DNA from: Deltaproteobacteria bacterium
GTDB taxonomy: Bacteria > Myxococcota_A > UBA9042 > PHBI01 > JACKFB01
Direction: 5' to 3'
DNA: 64,000 nucleotides
Assembly: GCA_020632695.1 (NCBI GenBank)
Contig: JACKFB010000003.1
Location: 248,001 to 312,000, forward strand
Position numbers and translations under genes: made by a program. The notes beneath the pieces were generated by a model. That model made no database searches. It was not told where the DNA came from and saw nothing but the letters and a program-made list of their open reading frames with translations. Below, in pieces: positions 1-9,461 of the stretch. The stretch's first letter is position 1. The number at the start of each line of letters is the position of its first letter.

Positions 1-3000
1 TCCCGGTGTTCAGCGGGATGCCCAGCTTGCTGACCAGGTTCAGGAGGATGTGGTCCCAATCGATCTGCAGGTCGGCGGTGTCGGCGACGATGGGGGAGGT
101 GGTCGCCGCGGACCACTCGGTGCCCGACGAGGACGCCGGACCCATCCACGCCACCGGCTTCAGATTGAACCCGTCGCTCGCCTGGGCGTTGAGGGGACCG
201 GGCTGGTCGACGACGACGGTGCACTCCTGCTGGCCCTGCTCGAACCAGAAGCCCTCGCAGTAGTCCATGTGGACCGACACGTCGAAGGCCTCGATCCCGC
301 CGCGGACCTCCAGGCGGGGCGTGTTCCCCCAGAACGCGCCTCCCTGCTCGGGGATGGTGTAGCTCGTGGCCAGCGCGACAGTCTCGCCGGGCGTCACCTC
401 GTCGGGGAAGCCGATGTCCACGGTGACGGGCACGTCCGCGTTGAAGCGGCCGGTGTCGTAGGCGACGCCGACCTCCACGCAGAGGGTGCCGGCGGTCTCG
501 GCCTTGAACTGCATCGGCAGCAGCGCCGCGGTGGGGATGTTGTTGCCGAAGGTCTCCTGATGCTCCGCCCCGCCGGTGATGTCCCAGGTGATGCAGAGCA
601 AGGGCAAGCCCGCCGCCGTGGTCGGGTAGAGCTCATAGATGTCGAAGTCCTGCGCCTCGTTGTCCGAGCGCAGGCCCCAATCGCGGAGCGCCGAGGTCAG
701 CGTGACGTGCTGCTCGATCTGGTCGCGATCGCGGACCTCGATCGTCAGGTCCGATTCGGCGGAGAGCCCGCCTGTATCGGTCACGGAGATACCGAGGGTG
801 TGCTCGGTGGCCGTCTCATAGTCCAGCGCGGTGCCCACGCGCACGGTGACTGCGCCGGTGTCGGCGTCGATGGCGAAGAGCTCGTCGGGGTCGTCGACGA
901 TGGCGAAGCTCAGGGCGTCGCCTGCGTCGACGTCCTGCGCGGATACGGTCCCGATCACCTCGGTGGGCGCGCCGCCCTCCTCCACGCTCCAGAGCTGATT
1001 CGCGTAGAAGAACTCCGGCGCCTCGTTGACGTCCTGCAGGGCGAAGGTGGCGGTGGTCGTCTGCGAGAGACCGTCTTCGTCGTGAACCTGCACCACCAAG
1101 GTCATCGTGTGGGCGGCCTGCTCGAAGTCGAGCTTGCCGCTGTCGGCGACCCGGATCTCGCCGGTGCTCGCGTCCACCTCGAGCGCACCGCCGTCATCGC
1201 GTTCGAGGATCGTCCACACCAGCGCGCTGTCGTCGCCGTCGGGGTCCGTGGCGTCGATCTTGCCCAGCACGGTCTGGTCCGGCGTGTTCTCGTCGAGGTC
1301 CACCGACAGCTCGGTCACTGTTGGTGGGATCGTCGTGTCGAGGCGGACGTCGATCCAGAGCTCTGCGAACCCGTCCACCAGCTTCAGGTACTGCTGCCCG
1401 CCATCGCTCACCAGGCCCTGACCGCGCCAGGCGTCGTCTTCGAGCGCGATGACGTGCCCGCTGGCGCCGTCGATGATGAGCCGATTGCTGGTGCTGCTCA
1501 GCCCCGTCACGCTGACCTGGCTGACCACCAGCGACTGGCCGCTCAGGCCGACGCGCTCGATGTCCGCCACCCGGCTGGCCACGGCCGCGAAGTCGAAGCT
1601 GGTGATCCCGGCGCCCAGCTTCAACGTGTCGTCGCCCCCGCCGCCCCGGACACGGCGGAACGAGGCGTCGGCCACCTCCAGGACGTCGTCGCCCGCGCCG
1701 CCGTAGAGCACGTCCTCACCGCCCGCTCCGACGAGGAGGTCGTCGCCCTGACCGCCCACCATCGCGTCGGCGCCCGAGGTCCCCATCAGCGTGTCGGCGT
1801 CTCGCGATCCGTACGCCGTGATGAGTCCGCTGAAGTCCCGGCCGTACTCGATGACCACCCTGCCGGCCTTCGCCTGTCCGCCCACCGTGGCGAAGGGTGC
1901 CCCGACCAGCACGTCGTCGAGCCCGTCGCCGTCGATGTCGCCGCCCGCCACCGACCAGCCGAGCTGTTCGCCGGGCTCGCTACCCTCGATGACGAAGCCG
2001 CCGACGCCCGCCAGCAGATCGTCGAAGCTGACGCCCGGGTCGCCCGCAGCGCCGAAGACCACATAGGTGCGTCCGACACCCGCGTCGGTCGGCACCCCCA
2101 TCGCCACGTCGTCGTACCCATCGCCGTTCACATCGCCGACGATCCGGACGTCGCCGATGAAGGCGTCGACGTTGGTGCCGCCGCCCACCGTGAAGCCCCT
2201 GGAGCCGTCTGCGGCCTGGTCCAGGCCGACGACCGCGCTGCGATCGGGGCCTCCATAGAGCACGCTGAGCCCTGCAGGCAGGTCGAAGTCCACCGCCTGG
2301 ATGGCGATGTCGTCGTAGCCGTCGCCGTTGACGTCGCCGCCTCCGCCGGCGGGGAGACCGCCCGCGTAGCGCCCGGTGAATCCGTCGGCCGCGGTGTACT
2401 TGAAGTCCCCGTGCCACAGCGCGAGGGCCTGGGGAGGCCCCGCCGTCTCGAGCTCGAGCGCCACCGCGTCGGGCCCGCCGAAGACCAGGTAGGAGTAGGG
2501 TGCGCCCAGTCCGGGTGCGTGGAGCAGCACGTCATCGTAGCCGTCGCCGTCGAAGTCGCCGGCCGGTGCGATGGAGCGTCCCCAGTTGGACTCGCCGATG
2601 CCCGCGTCGTAGCCGAGGATCGCGAAGCCGGCCTGGCCCGACCGCGCGCCGGGGCCGTCCTGCTCGTTGGGGAAGCAGCCGCGGGAGTAGAGGTCGCTGC
2701 CGGTCACTCGCTGGCCGTCCGCGCGGCCATACACCACGTACACGGTACCCTCGTCGACATCCCCGCTGTTGACGGCGCCCACCGCGAAGTCACCCAGGCC
2801 GTCGCCGTTGACGTCGCCGAGCTCGGCCACGCGGAAGCCGGCGAGGTCGCCGTTGCCGCCATCGCGAGCCACCGCGACCCCCTCGGTCCGGTCGACCTCG
2901 AGCCGGCGGCCGCACTCGCCGTCGAACACGTAGCCCGCGCCGTCGCTCCCGCTGGCGACGCTGCCCAGCAGATCGGTCGAGTGTGCCGCGCCCTGACCCG

Positions 3001-5667
3001 AGATCACGAAGGTGCGCCCGCGGAAGACGCGCCCGATCTGCATGTAGGGCGCCGACGCGACCATGTCGGCGACCCCGTCGCCGTCGATGTCGCCCGGGCT
3101 GGCGACGCTGAAGCCCAGCCCCGCGCCCGCCGGCCCCTTGACGAAGCCGTCGATCTCGCCGGGATCGCTGAGCTGGGGACAGCCTCCGCTGAAGGTGAAG
3201 GGGCCGCAGACCATGTGCTCGAGATCGTAGCCGCCCGAGTCGCCGATGACGGCGTTGCCACCCACCCCTTCGCGGATCCCGGCGAGGTCGAGCAGCTCCA
3301 CGTCGTCGCGGCCGCCGACGACGAAGAGCGCTCCCGCCTGATACGCGGCTTCGGTGCTGGCGCCCGGGGCCCCTACGAGGATCTCGTCGAACTGGTTGCC
3401 GTCGAGGTCCGGCACCACGTCGAGGTCGTAGCCGAAGAGCGCGTCCGCGGAGTCGCCGACGATGCTCCAGCCGGTGGCTGAGAGAACCAGGGTGTTGGAG
3501 GCGGCGGCCGCGGCGTACTGGAGGGCGTCGAAAGCCGCGACCGTGCACTTGACCTCGGCGCCCGGCGAGGCCTCCGGGATGCGCAGCTCGACCCCGGTCT
3601 CGTCGGGCAGCGTCTGCCCGTCGATGGACCACAGGACCACGGTCTGGGCGACCGAGCAGTCATCGGTGACGGTGAACTCGCACCGGGCCAGGTCGCCTGA
3701 GCGGCCGTGGCTGCGGATCGTCGGTTCGGAGAGGAAGCTCGGTGGCCGATCGCTGGCGGTGACCGCGGAGGATCCGAGCTCGGCGCCGTAGATCGGCGCC
3801 CCGCCATCGTCGGCGGTCCCGTCGGACGCCCGGGCGAAGCAGCGGACCGCCTGGCCCAGGCCGACCTCCTCCGCCGGGAGGGTGGGCGCGGTCACGCCGG
3901 GGTCCACGCCGTCGACGGTCCAGCGGTAGGCGATCGAGGCCGTCGGCAGCGGCGACCCGCTCGGGTACGCGACGCCCTGGGCGTCGCAGGTCCACGGCTG
4001 GCACCAGGAGCCGCCCTCCAGGACGACCGCGCCGACCTGGGGCGGGGCGTAGGTCGTGTGCAGCGACGCCGAGACCGCGGGCGCGCCGGCGTCCCACGGA
4101 TCCTGGGGCGTGACCGAGCATCGCAGGTCGACGTCGGCCGGTGCGTCCTCGAGCAGGAACGAGTCGGCGCCGTCCAACGGCGAGTCGTCCGCCGTCCACG
4201 CGTAGTCCAGGGTCACCAGGTCACCGTCCGGGTCGGCGACGTCGCCATGGACGCACACGTAGGACGCCTCGCTGAAGCCCAGCCCGGGGACCACGGTGGC
4301 CGAGGCCACCGTCGGCGGGCCGTTGACCACGACGCTCTCGCCCGAGCTCAGGGTCGGACCCGCGTCGAAGCTGTCGTCCGGTGTGGCCTCGCAGACCACC
4401 CGGTCCCCCGGCAGGAGGTCGGCGGCGCCGCGGGTGGGCCCCTCGCCCGAGAGGCGGTGGTCCCCGCCGTCGGTCACGCGGTACCAGGCCACCAGGACCT
4501 TCACCTCGTCCGCGTCGAGGTCGGCGGGCTCCGGCCACGAGCAGGTGAGCGTCGCCGCGCGACTCACCTGGGCGGGCGCCAACGAGGCCGCGGCCAGCGA
4601 CGGTGGGGAGTTGCGGATCACCGTCGCCGCCCACGCCGCAGCCGAGTCCGGTGGCGCGAGCGGGCGTCCGACCACCCGCCAGCGCTGGCCGTGGGCGGTG
4701 AGCCCGCTGGCGACGGTCGCGCTGGCGACCGACGACGGGGCGCCGTCCACGGTCCAGGTCCACTCGACGGACGCCGCGTCGAGCGGCTGCCCGTCGGAGA
4801 AGAGGGTCGCGACCAGATCGGTCTCGGTGGTCGGATCGAGGGGCTGGATGGTCAGCGAGAGCTTCGGGGAGGCGGTGTCGGTGTCGGTGTCCGCGTCCGA
4901 GTCCGCGTCCGGGGCCGGGGCCGTGTCCGTGGCCGAGTCCGGGGCCGCGTCCGTGGCCAAGTCCGGGGCCGAGTCCGGGGCCGCGTCCGGGGCCGCGTCC
5001 GGGGCCGCGTCCGTGGCCGAGTCCGGGGCCGTGTCCGAGTCCGAGTCCGAGTCCGAGTCCGTGGCCGCGTCCGTGGCCGCGTCCGTGTCCGTGTCCGCGT
5101 CCGTGTCCGTGTCCGTGGCCGTGTCCGCGTCCGTGGCGGCGTCCGGGGCCGCGTCCGTGGCGGCGTCCGGCCGAGTCCGTGTCCGTGTCCGCGTCCGCGT
5201 CCGCGTCCGCGAGTGTGTCGGTGTCCGTGTCGGTGCCGGTCGCGGTGTCGGTGTCGGTGTCGGTCTCGGCCTCGGCCTCGGTGTCGGTCTCGGCCCCGGT
5301 GTCGGTCTCGGCCTCGGTGTCGGTCTCGGCCCCGGTGTCGGTCTCGGTCTCGGCCCCGGTGTCGGTCTCGGTCGGTCTCGGTCTCGGTCTCGGTCTCGGT
5401 GTCGGTCTCGGCCCCGGCGTCGGTGTCGGTCTCGGTCTCGGTCTCGGCCCCGGCCCCGGCGTCGGTCTCGGCCCCGGTGTCGGTCTCGGCCCCGGTGTCG
5501 GTCTCGGTCCCGGCGTCAGTCTCGGCCGCGGTCCCGGCGTCAGCCCCCGCGTCGGCCCCGGCGTCGGCGGTGTCGGGCTGTTCTGAGCCTCCGCCGCATC
5601 CGAGCGCCATCAACAGCGCCAGGGCGAGGCAGAGGCCGCCGCGCCGACGACATGTTCCTGATGTCAC
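1..5667 (-). CDS. Giant surface lipoprotein/adhesin: Ig-like, FG-GAP, RTX and cadherin repeats; 3' end outside window; two apparent frameshifts
   Basis: The chosen start is GTG at 5667, preceded by AGGGAG about 8 nt upstream. It begins a lipoprotein signal with lipobox MALGC, followed by an Asp/Thr/Glu/Ala linker. The reading frame shifts near 5367-5373 and again near 5166-5171; with both corrected the protein stays open to the window edge. In order I read: Ig-like modules with W-T-V-D-G signatures (nt 4860-3480), FG-GAP/integrin-type repeats such as GDIDGDGLDDVLVGAP (nt about 3460-1870), RTX nonapeptides such as GGAGDDVLE (nt about 1770-1670), then two cadherin repeats (nt about 1330-690, with LDFE, DEDG and DVNEAPEF). 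FG-GAP, RTX and cadherin modules bind Ca2+ in known families, so a Ca2+-dependent adhesion role is inferred. No stop is visible after the second shift; the C-terminus lies beyond base 1. Without the shifts translation would stop at about 4852. Confidence 0.8.
4870..5580 (-). repeat. Low-complexity hexamer/trinucleotide repeat tract encoding Asp/Thr/Glu linker
   Basis: Degenerate tandem GAGACC, GACACC and GGACGC-type units about 700 bp long encode the spacer between the lipobox and the first folded module of the surface lipoprotein. Unit changes of 6 bp would keep frame. Two positions break frame: an irregular GACCGACC near 5367-5373, and a GGCC where sister units read GGCCCC near 5168-5172. 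The repeat is a plausible slippage hotspot and also a plausible place for assembly error. Confidence 0.85.
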
Positions 5668-5779
5668 CTGTCCACTCCCTGTGATCACCGTGTAATTGGT
5701 CTGGCGCAATGCCGACCCGGATCCCGCAATCGGACGGCAGGTTTTTCTCGCGGGGGGGCGCTCGGAAGCCGCGGTCGGC

Positions 5780-5807
5780 TTGCGTCGACCCGTGCATCCA
5801 GTAGGAT
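5780..5807 (+). promoter_or_regulatory. Weak sigma-70-like promoter candidate for the kinase-sigma-kinase operon
   Basis: TTGCGT (5780-5785) and TAGGAT (5802-5807) are separated by 16 bp, about 60 bp upstream of the first kinase start. Match to consensus is only partial (3/6 and 4/6), so this is tentative. An ECF-type autoregulatory promoter is equally possible. Confidence 0.2.
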
Positions 5808-5867
5808 TCGCACGCACTCGCGGGACTCCTTGCCACACGCCGCGAGCGGCACACGGGGGACCCGGGA

Positions 5868-7361
5868 GTGGACGAGAGCGGTCGCCACGCGCCGTCGCCT
5901 CTGGCGTCAGCAGGTTCGGCTGCGGTGCTGAGGCGGCCACCCGACTCGGAGCCGGTCGCTCCCGCAGCGCTGGCCGCCCCACCGCATTTCGGCCGCTTCC
6001 TGGTGCTGGAGCGCGCCGGGGCAGGCGCCATGGGCGTGGTCTACGCCGCCTACGACCCCAGCCTCGACCGCCGCGTCGCCCTGAAGGTGCTGCGCGGCGC
6101 CGGCAACACGCCGCGCGAGCGTGATCGCGCCCGCCGCGAGGCGTTGGCGCTGGCGCGGGTCAACCACCCCAACGTGGTCTCGGTCTTCGAGGTGGGCGAG
6201 ACCGAGGGCCGCGTCTTCATCGCCATGGAGTACGTCGACGGGCCTCACCTTGCGGCCTGGCTCGCGGCGCGCACGCCCGACTGGCGGCAGATCGTCGAGA
6301 CCTTCATCACCGTGGGCGGCGGCCTGGCTGCCGCCCACGACCAGGGGCTGGTTCACCGCGACTTCAAGCCGGGCAACGTGCTCGTCGGCCCCGACGGCCG
6401 GCCGCGCATCATCGACTTCGGCCTCGCGCGTGCTGCCGACGGCGCGCCCTTCGACGACGGCGCCACCGACGGCGCGCTCCTCGGCGACACCCTGACCCGC
6501 ACCGGCCGCCTCATGGGCACGCCGGCCTACATGGCGCCCGAGCAGCTCGACGGCGGCGAGCCGACGCCGGCCAGCGACCAGTTCGCTTTCTGCGTCGCGC
6601 TCTTCGAGATGCTCCACGGCGCCCCGCCCTTCGTGCGCGACAGCCTGCCGATGCTGCGGCTTGCCATCGCCCGGGGCGCGATCGCCGTGCCCGAGCACAG
6701 CCCGGTCCCGCCGGGCGTGGTCGCCGTCATCCGCCGCGGGCTGGCCGCATCACCCGCGGCGCGCTGGCCCTCGATGGATCAGCTGCTCGTCGCGCTCGCC
6801 GACGCGGGCGAGTGTCGCCCGGATCCCGCGGCCGGCTGGCGTGCTCGCGCCGCGCTGGCCGGCGCCGCCTTCCTCATCTTCGCCGCCGCCGGCCTCCGCA
6901 CCCTGCGCGTGGGCCCCCCGACGGATCCCCAGCAGATCGTGCTGGCGCAGCTCGCCATCACGGCCGCGGTGGGCGCCGTCGTGTTCGCCTGCCGCCGCTG
7001 GTTCGCGGCCGAAGAGCTCAACCGCCGCCTGCGCACCTGGCTGCTCCTCTTCGTCCTCTTCAAGCTCGTGGCGGCCGCGCTGGGCGCGCGACTCGGCGCG
7101 TCGGTGCAGCAGATCTTCGCCGTCGACGCCGTCGTGATGGCGGGCGTGTTCGCCTTCGCCGAGCCCTACATCGGCCTCCGGTCACGCGCCGCGCTCGGAG
7201 CGATGCTCGCCGCCATCGCCGGCATCGCCGCGTGGCCCGCCTTCACCATCGCAATCCACCACGTCGCCGGCCTGCTGATGATCCTGGGCATCCTCCGCAG
7301 CGAGTGGGCGCTTCGACAGACCCTGCGCTCGCCCTCCCGCTCGGGCCCGCGACCCGCATGA
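5868..7361 (+). CDS. Membrane Ser/Thr protein kinase with C-terminal multi-TM domain
   Basis: 497 residues from a GTG start. The N-terminal 40 residues are Ala/Pro-rich. The Hanks-type kinase domain follows (about 41-315): glycine loop AGAGAMGVVY, ATP lysine K73 in VALKVL, catalytic D165 in HRDFKPGN (Phe replaces the usual Leu), D183 in IDFGLA, and MAPEQL. All catalytic residues are present, so it should be active. Residues about 323-485 hold five or six hydrophobic segments that look like a 6-TM membrane domain rather than the single TM plus PASTA/sensor arrangement of many bacterial kinases. The stop overlaps the sigma factor start (ATGA), so it is translationally coupled to a sigma factor and a second kinase. 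The likely role is membrane sensing feeding the sigma factor (inference). Confidence 0.9.
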   Translation: MDESGRHAPSPLASAGSAAVLRRPPDSEPVAPAALAAPPHFGRFLVLERAGAGAMGVVYAAYDPSLDRRVALKVLRGAGNTPRERDRARREALALARVNHPNVVSVFEVGETEGRVFIAMEYVDGPHLAAWLAARTPDWRQIVETFITVGGGLAAAHDQGLVHRDFKPGNVLVGPDGRPRIIDFGLARAADGAPFDDGATDGALLGDTLTRTGRLMGTPAYMAPEQLDGGEPTPASDQFAFCVALFEMLHGAPPFVRDSLPMLRLAIARGAIAVPEHSPVPPGVVAVIRRGLAASPAARWPSMDQLLVALADAGECRPDPAAGWRARAALAGAAFLIFAAAGLRTLRVGPPTDPQQIVLAQLAITAAVGAVVFACRRWFAAEELNRRLRTWLLLFVLFKLVAAALGARLGASVQQIFAVDAVVMAGVFAFAEPYIGLRSRAALGAMLAAIAGIAAWPAFTIAIHHVAGLLMILGILRSEWALRQTLRSPSRSGPRPA

Positions 7362-7921
7362 CCAGCCGGGGCCACGTCACCGCCCTCCTCGAGCGGGCCG
7401 CCCAGGGCGACGCGGACGCCTCCGCCGAGCTCATCGGCGCGGTCTACGCCGACCTGCGGCGCCAGGCGTCGGCGCTGATGCGCCAGGAGAAGGCCGGCCA
7501 CACGCTGCAGCCCACCGTGCTCGTCCACGACGCCTTCATGCAGCTCATCGGCCACGAACGGATGAGCTGGCAGGGGCGCGCCCACTTCTTCGCGGTGGCG
7601 GCCACGGTCATGCGGCGCATCCTGGTGGACCACGCGCGCAAGCGGAACGCGGCCAGGCGCGGTGGTGGGGCCCCCAGGCTCTCGCTCGAGGACGGACTGG
7701 GCCTGAGCACGACCAACGAGACCGACGTGCTCGAGCTCCACGACGCGCTGAACCGTCTGGAGACGCTGGATGCCAGGCAGGCCGAGGTGGTCGCGCTGCG
7801 GTTCTTCGGCGGCCTGACGGTGCCGGAGGTCGCCGCGATCCTCGGCGTGTCGACGCGGACGGTGGAGGGCGACTGGGCCATGGCGCGTGCGTGGCTGCTG
7901 CGCGAGATGACGGCGGCATGA
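7358..7921 (+). CDS. ECF-subfamily RNA polymerase sigma factor (TIGR02999-like)
   Basis: 187 residues. The start ATG overlaps the upstream kinase stop. Region 2 features include HTLQPTVLVHDAFMQL, then W-x-G-R-A-H-F-F and MRRILVDHARKRNA. Region 4 has LDARQAEVVALRFFGGL followed by a helix-turn-helix (VPEVAAILGVSTRTVEGDW). This pattern is typical of the ECF group abundant in planctomycetes, acidobacteria and myxobacteria that is often encoded beside Ser/Thr kinases (family knowledge). No anti-sigma factor is seen next to it, so control by the flanking kinases is the natural hypothesis. The stop overlaps the next kinase start (ATGA). Confidence 0.93.
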   Translation: MTSRGHVTALLERAAQGDADASAELIGAVYADLRRQASALMRQEKAGHTLQPTVLVHDAFMQLIGHERMSWQGRAHFFAVAATVMRRILVDHARKRNAARRGGGAPRLSLEDGLGLSTTNETDVLELHDALNRLETLDARQAEVVALRFFGGLTVPEVAAILGVSTRTVEGDWAMARAWLLREMTAA

Positions 7922-9108
7922 CCGACCCCGCCGCCCGCCACGCCCGGGTGAAGGCCTGCTTTCTCGACCTGCGCGAGTTGCCGCCCGATGGCCGCGAGGA
8001 AGCCCTGGCCGCCATCGAGGACCCCCGGGTGCGCCAGGAGGTCGCGTCGCTGCTGGTCTGCGACGGCGCGCCGGTCGACCTGCTCGCGGCCGACTCGACC
8101 GAGCGCGCGCCGCTGACCCTCGCCGCCGAGCGTCCGCCCCCGCCGCTGGCCGGGGCCTTGCTCTGCGAGCGCTTCGAGGTGCAGTCGGCCCTCGCCGAGG
8201 GCGGCTTCGGCTGGGTGTTCCGCGGACGGGACCGGCAGCGCGAAGAGGCGGTCGCGGTGAAGCTCTTCAAGCCGATCGCGGACCCGCGGCTGGCCGCCCA
8301 GGCCGAGGCGGCGTTTCTGCGTGAGGGGCAGGCGCTGGGCGAGCTGGCGCGAAGCTCCGCGCACATCGTGGCCTACCGCGACGCCGGCGTCTGGCGCGAC
8401 GGGGACGGGCGCGGGCATCACTTCATCGTGATGGAGTGGCTGGAAGGCCCCACCTTGCACGCCTACGCCGCGAAGCGCCGCGCGGAGGCGCCGCTGAGCT
8501 TCGAGGACGCCGCGGCCCTGCTGGCGCCGATCGCCGAGGCCCTGGCCATGGCGCACGAGCGGGGCATCGCCCACCGCGATCTCAAGCCGGCCAACATCCT
8601 GTGCGTCGGGGACCTCGGGTGCCCGACGTTGAAGCTGGTGGACTTCGGCGCCGCCAAGCTGGCCACCGAGCGGGCGCGTGGGTTCGAGAGCACCGGCGCC
8701 CACCTGGGCATGGTCACCCTGGACCACGCCGCGCCCGAGCAGCTCAGCAAGGAGCTGGGCCCCACCGGACCGTGGTCCGACGTCCACGCGCTGGCCCTGC
8801 TGCTGGTCGAGCTGGCCCTCGGGCGAGCGCCGCTCGGGGGGCCGGACGTCATCAGCACCATGTACCGGATCATGGACCCCAGCGATCGGCCCACCCCGCG
8901 CCGCCTGGGCATCGCCGTCGACGACGCCGTGGAGGCGGTGATGCAGCGGGCGCTGGCGGTGGACACGGCCGTGCGTCACCGCGACGCGCGCGCATTCTGG
9001 GACGAGCTGAGCGCTGCGTTGGCCGAGGAGGCGCCCGCGGCGCGCCCGGCGCCACGGTCGCGCCGTCGGGGTCTGCGGGGGTTGCTCACCGGGCGGGGCG
9101 AACCCTGA
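7918..9108 (+). CDS. Soluble Ser/Thr protein kinase
   Basis: 396 residues. The ATG at 7918 was chosen because it overlaps the sigma factor stop; the open frame extends nine codons further upstream. About 75 residues precede the kinase domain. Kinase motifs: glycine loop LAEGGFGWVF, ATP lysine K115 in VAVKLF, catalytic D221 in HRDLKPAN, D242 in VDFGAA, and APEQL. No membrane segment is seen; the C-terminus is basic (RSRRRGLRG). It is the last gene of the kinase-sigma-kinase operon; a hairpin at 9112-9129 lies directly after the stop. The substrate is unknown; the coupled sigma factor or the first kinase are the obvious candidates. Confidence 0.9.
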   Translation: MTDPAARHARVKACFLDLRELPPDGREEALAAIEDPRVRQEVASLLVCDGAPVDLLAADSTERAPLTLAAERPPPPLAGALLCERFEVQSALAEGGFGWVFRGRDRQREEAVAVKLFKPIADPRLAAQAEAAFLREGQALGELARSSAHIVAYRDAGVWRDGDGRGHHFIVMEWLEGPTLHAYAAKRRAEAPLSFEDAAALLAPIAEALAMAHERGIAHRDLKPANILCVGDLGCPTLKLVDFGAAKLATERARGFESTGAHLGMVTLDHAAPEQLSKELGPTGPWSDVHALALLLVELALGRAPLGGPDVISTMYRIMDPSDRPTPRRLGIAVDDAVEAVMQRALAVDTAVRHRDARAFWDELSAALAEEAPAARPAPRSRRRGLRGLLTGRGEP

Positions 9109-9111
9109 GCT

Positions 9112-9129
9112 CGAGCGGCCGCGCGCTCG
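9112..9129 (+). terminator. Terminator-like hairpin after kinase operon
   Basis: CGAGCG (9112-9117) and CGCTCG (9124-9129) form a perfect 6-bp stem with a 6-nt loop, four bases after the kinase stop. No U-tract follows, so intrinsic termination is uncertain. Confidence 0.3.
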
Positions 9130-9152
9130 GGTGACACGCCGCCGAGCGACAT

Positions 9153-9167
9153 GTTGCAATCTGCAAC
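9153..9167. promoter_or_regulatory. Perfect palindrome GTTGCA-N3-TGCAAC, candidate operator for nor genes
   Basis: Two perfect 6-bp arms with a 3-bp centre lie about 295 bp upstream of norC in an otherwise GC-biased region. It does not match the FNR/DNR box (TTGAT-N4-ATCAA) or the NorR site I know. A dimeric repressor or activator site controlling nor is an inference from position only. Confidence 0.35.
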
Positions 9168-9461
9168 GTGCGCAACGCGTTTCGCGTGGCTTCCGCAACG
9201 CCGCCCTGCGGCCGCGGCGGGGTGCCGGTGCGCCCGCGCCGCCACCGCGCTGAGGGCGCCCGCCTCGGTCCCGCGGAGCGCTCAGGCGCGCCAGCGGAGG
9301 CTCTGCGCGTGGCGCGGGGTCCGCCGCGTCGCCCCTGGGGTTCGCGGCGCCCGGGCCGCCGAGCCGCTGGCACAGCCCTTGCTCCAGCAGCGCGGCGAGG
9401 CTGCCCACCGCTGGGCGCTCTCGGCTCGCGGCGGGCCCGTCCGCCCGGAGGAGTGAGGTCG

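Larger units (their letters stand above)
9109..9461. other. Non-coding region upstream of nor operon
   Basis: About 350 bp with no convincing gene on either strand. It holds the terminator-like hairpin at 9112-9129 and the palindrome at 9153-9167, and ends with the norC ribosome binding site (GGAGGAG region at 9447-9453). The remainder is GC-rich with no clear sigma-70 promoter. Confidence 0.6.

Noticed and set aside
50..3481. Long open frame on the + strand (over 1,100 codons), and another at 3707-5695
   Set aside because: These are antisense to the FG-GAP/RTX/cadherin gene and share its codon boundaries; their translations are Arg/Val/Asp-rich with no domain logic, an effect of GC-rich codon bias.
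4870..5580. CRISPR-like repeat array
   Set aside because: Units are 6-12 bp with no spacers and encode an in-gene linker.
9168..9461. Upstream extension of NorC by about 98 residues
   Set aside because: The extra residues are Arg/Pro/Gly-rich without signal features; ATG 9462 has a strong ribosome binding site and begins the membrane anchor.
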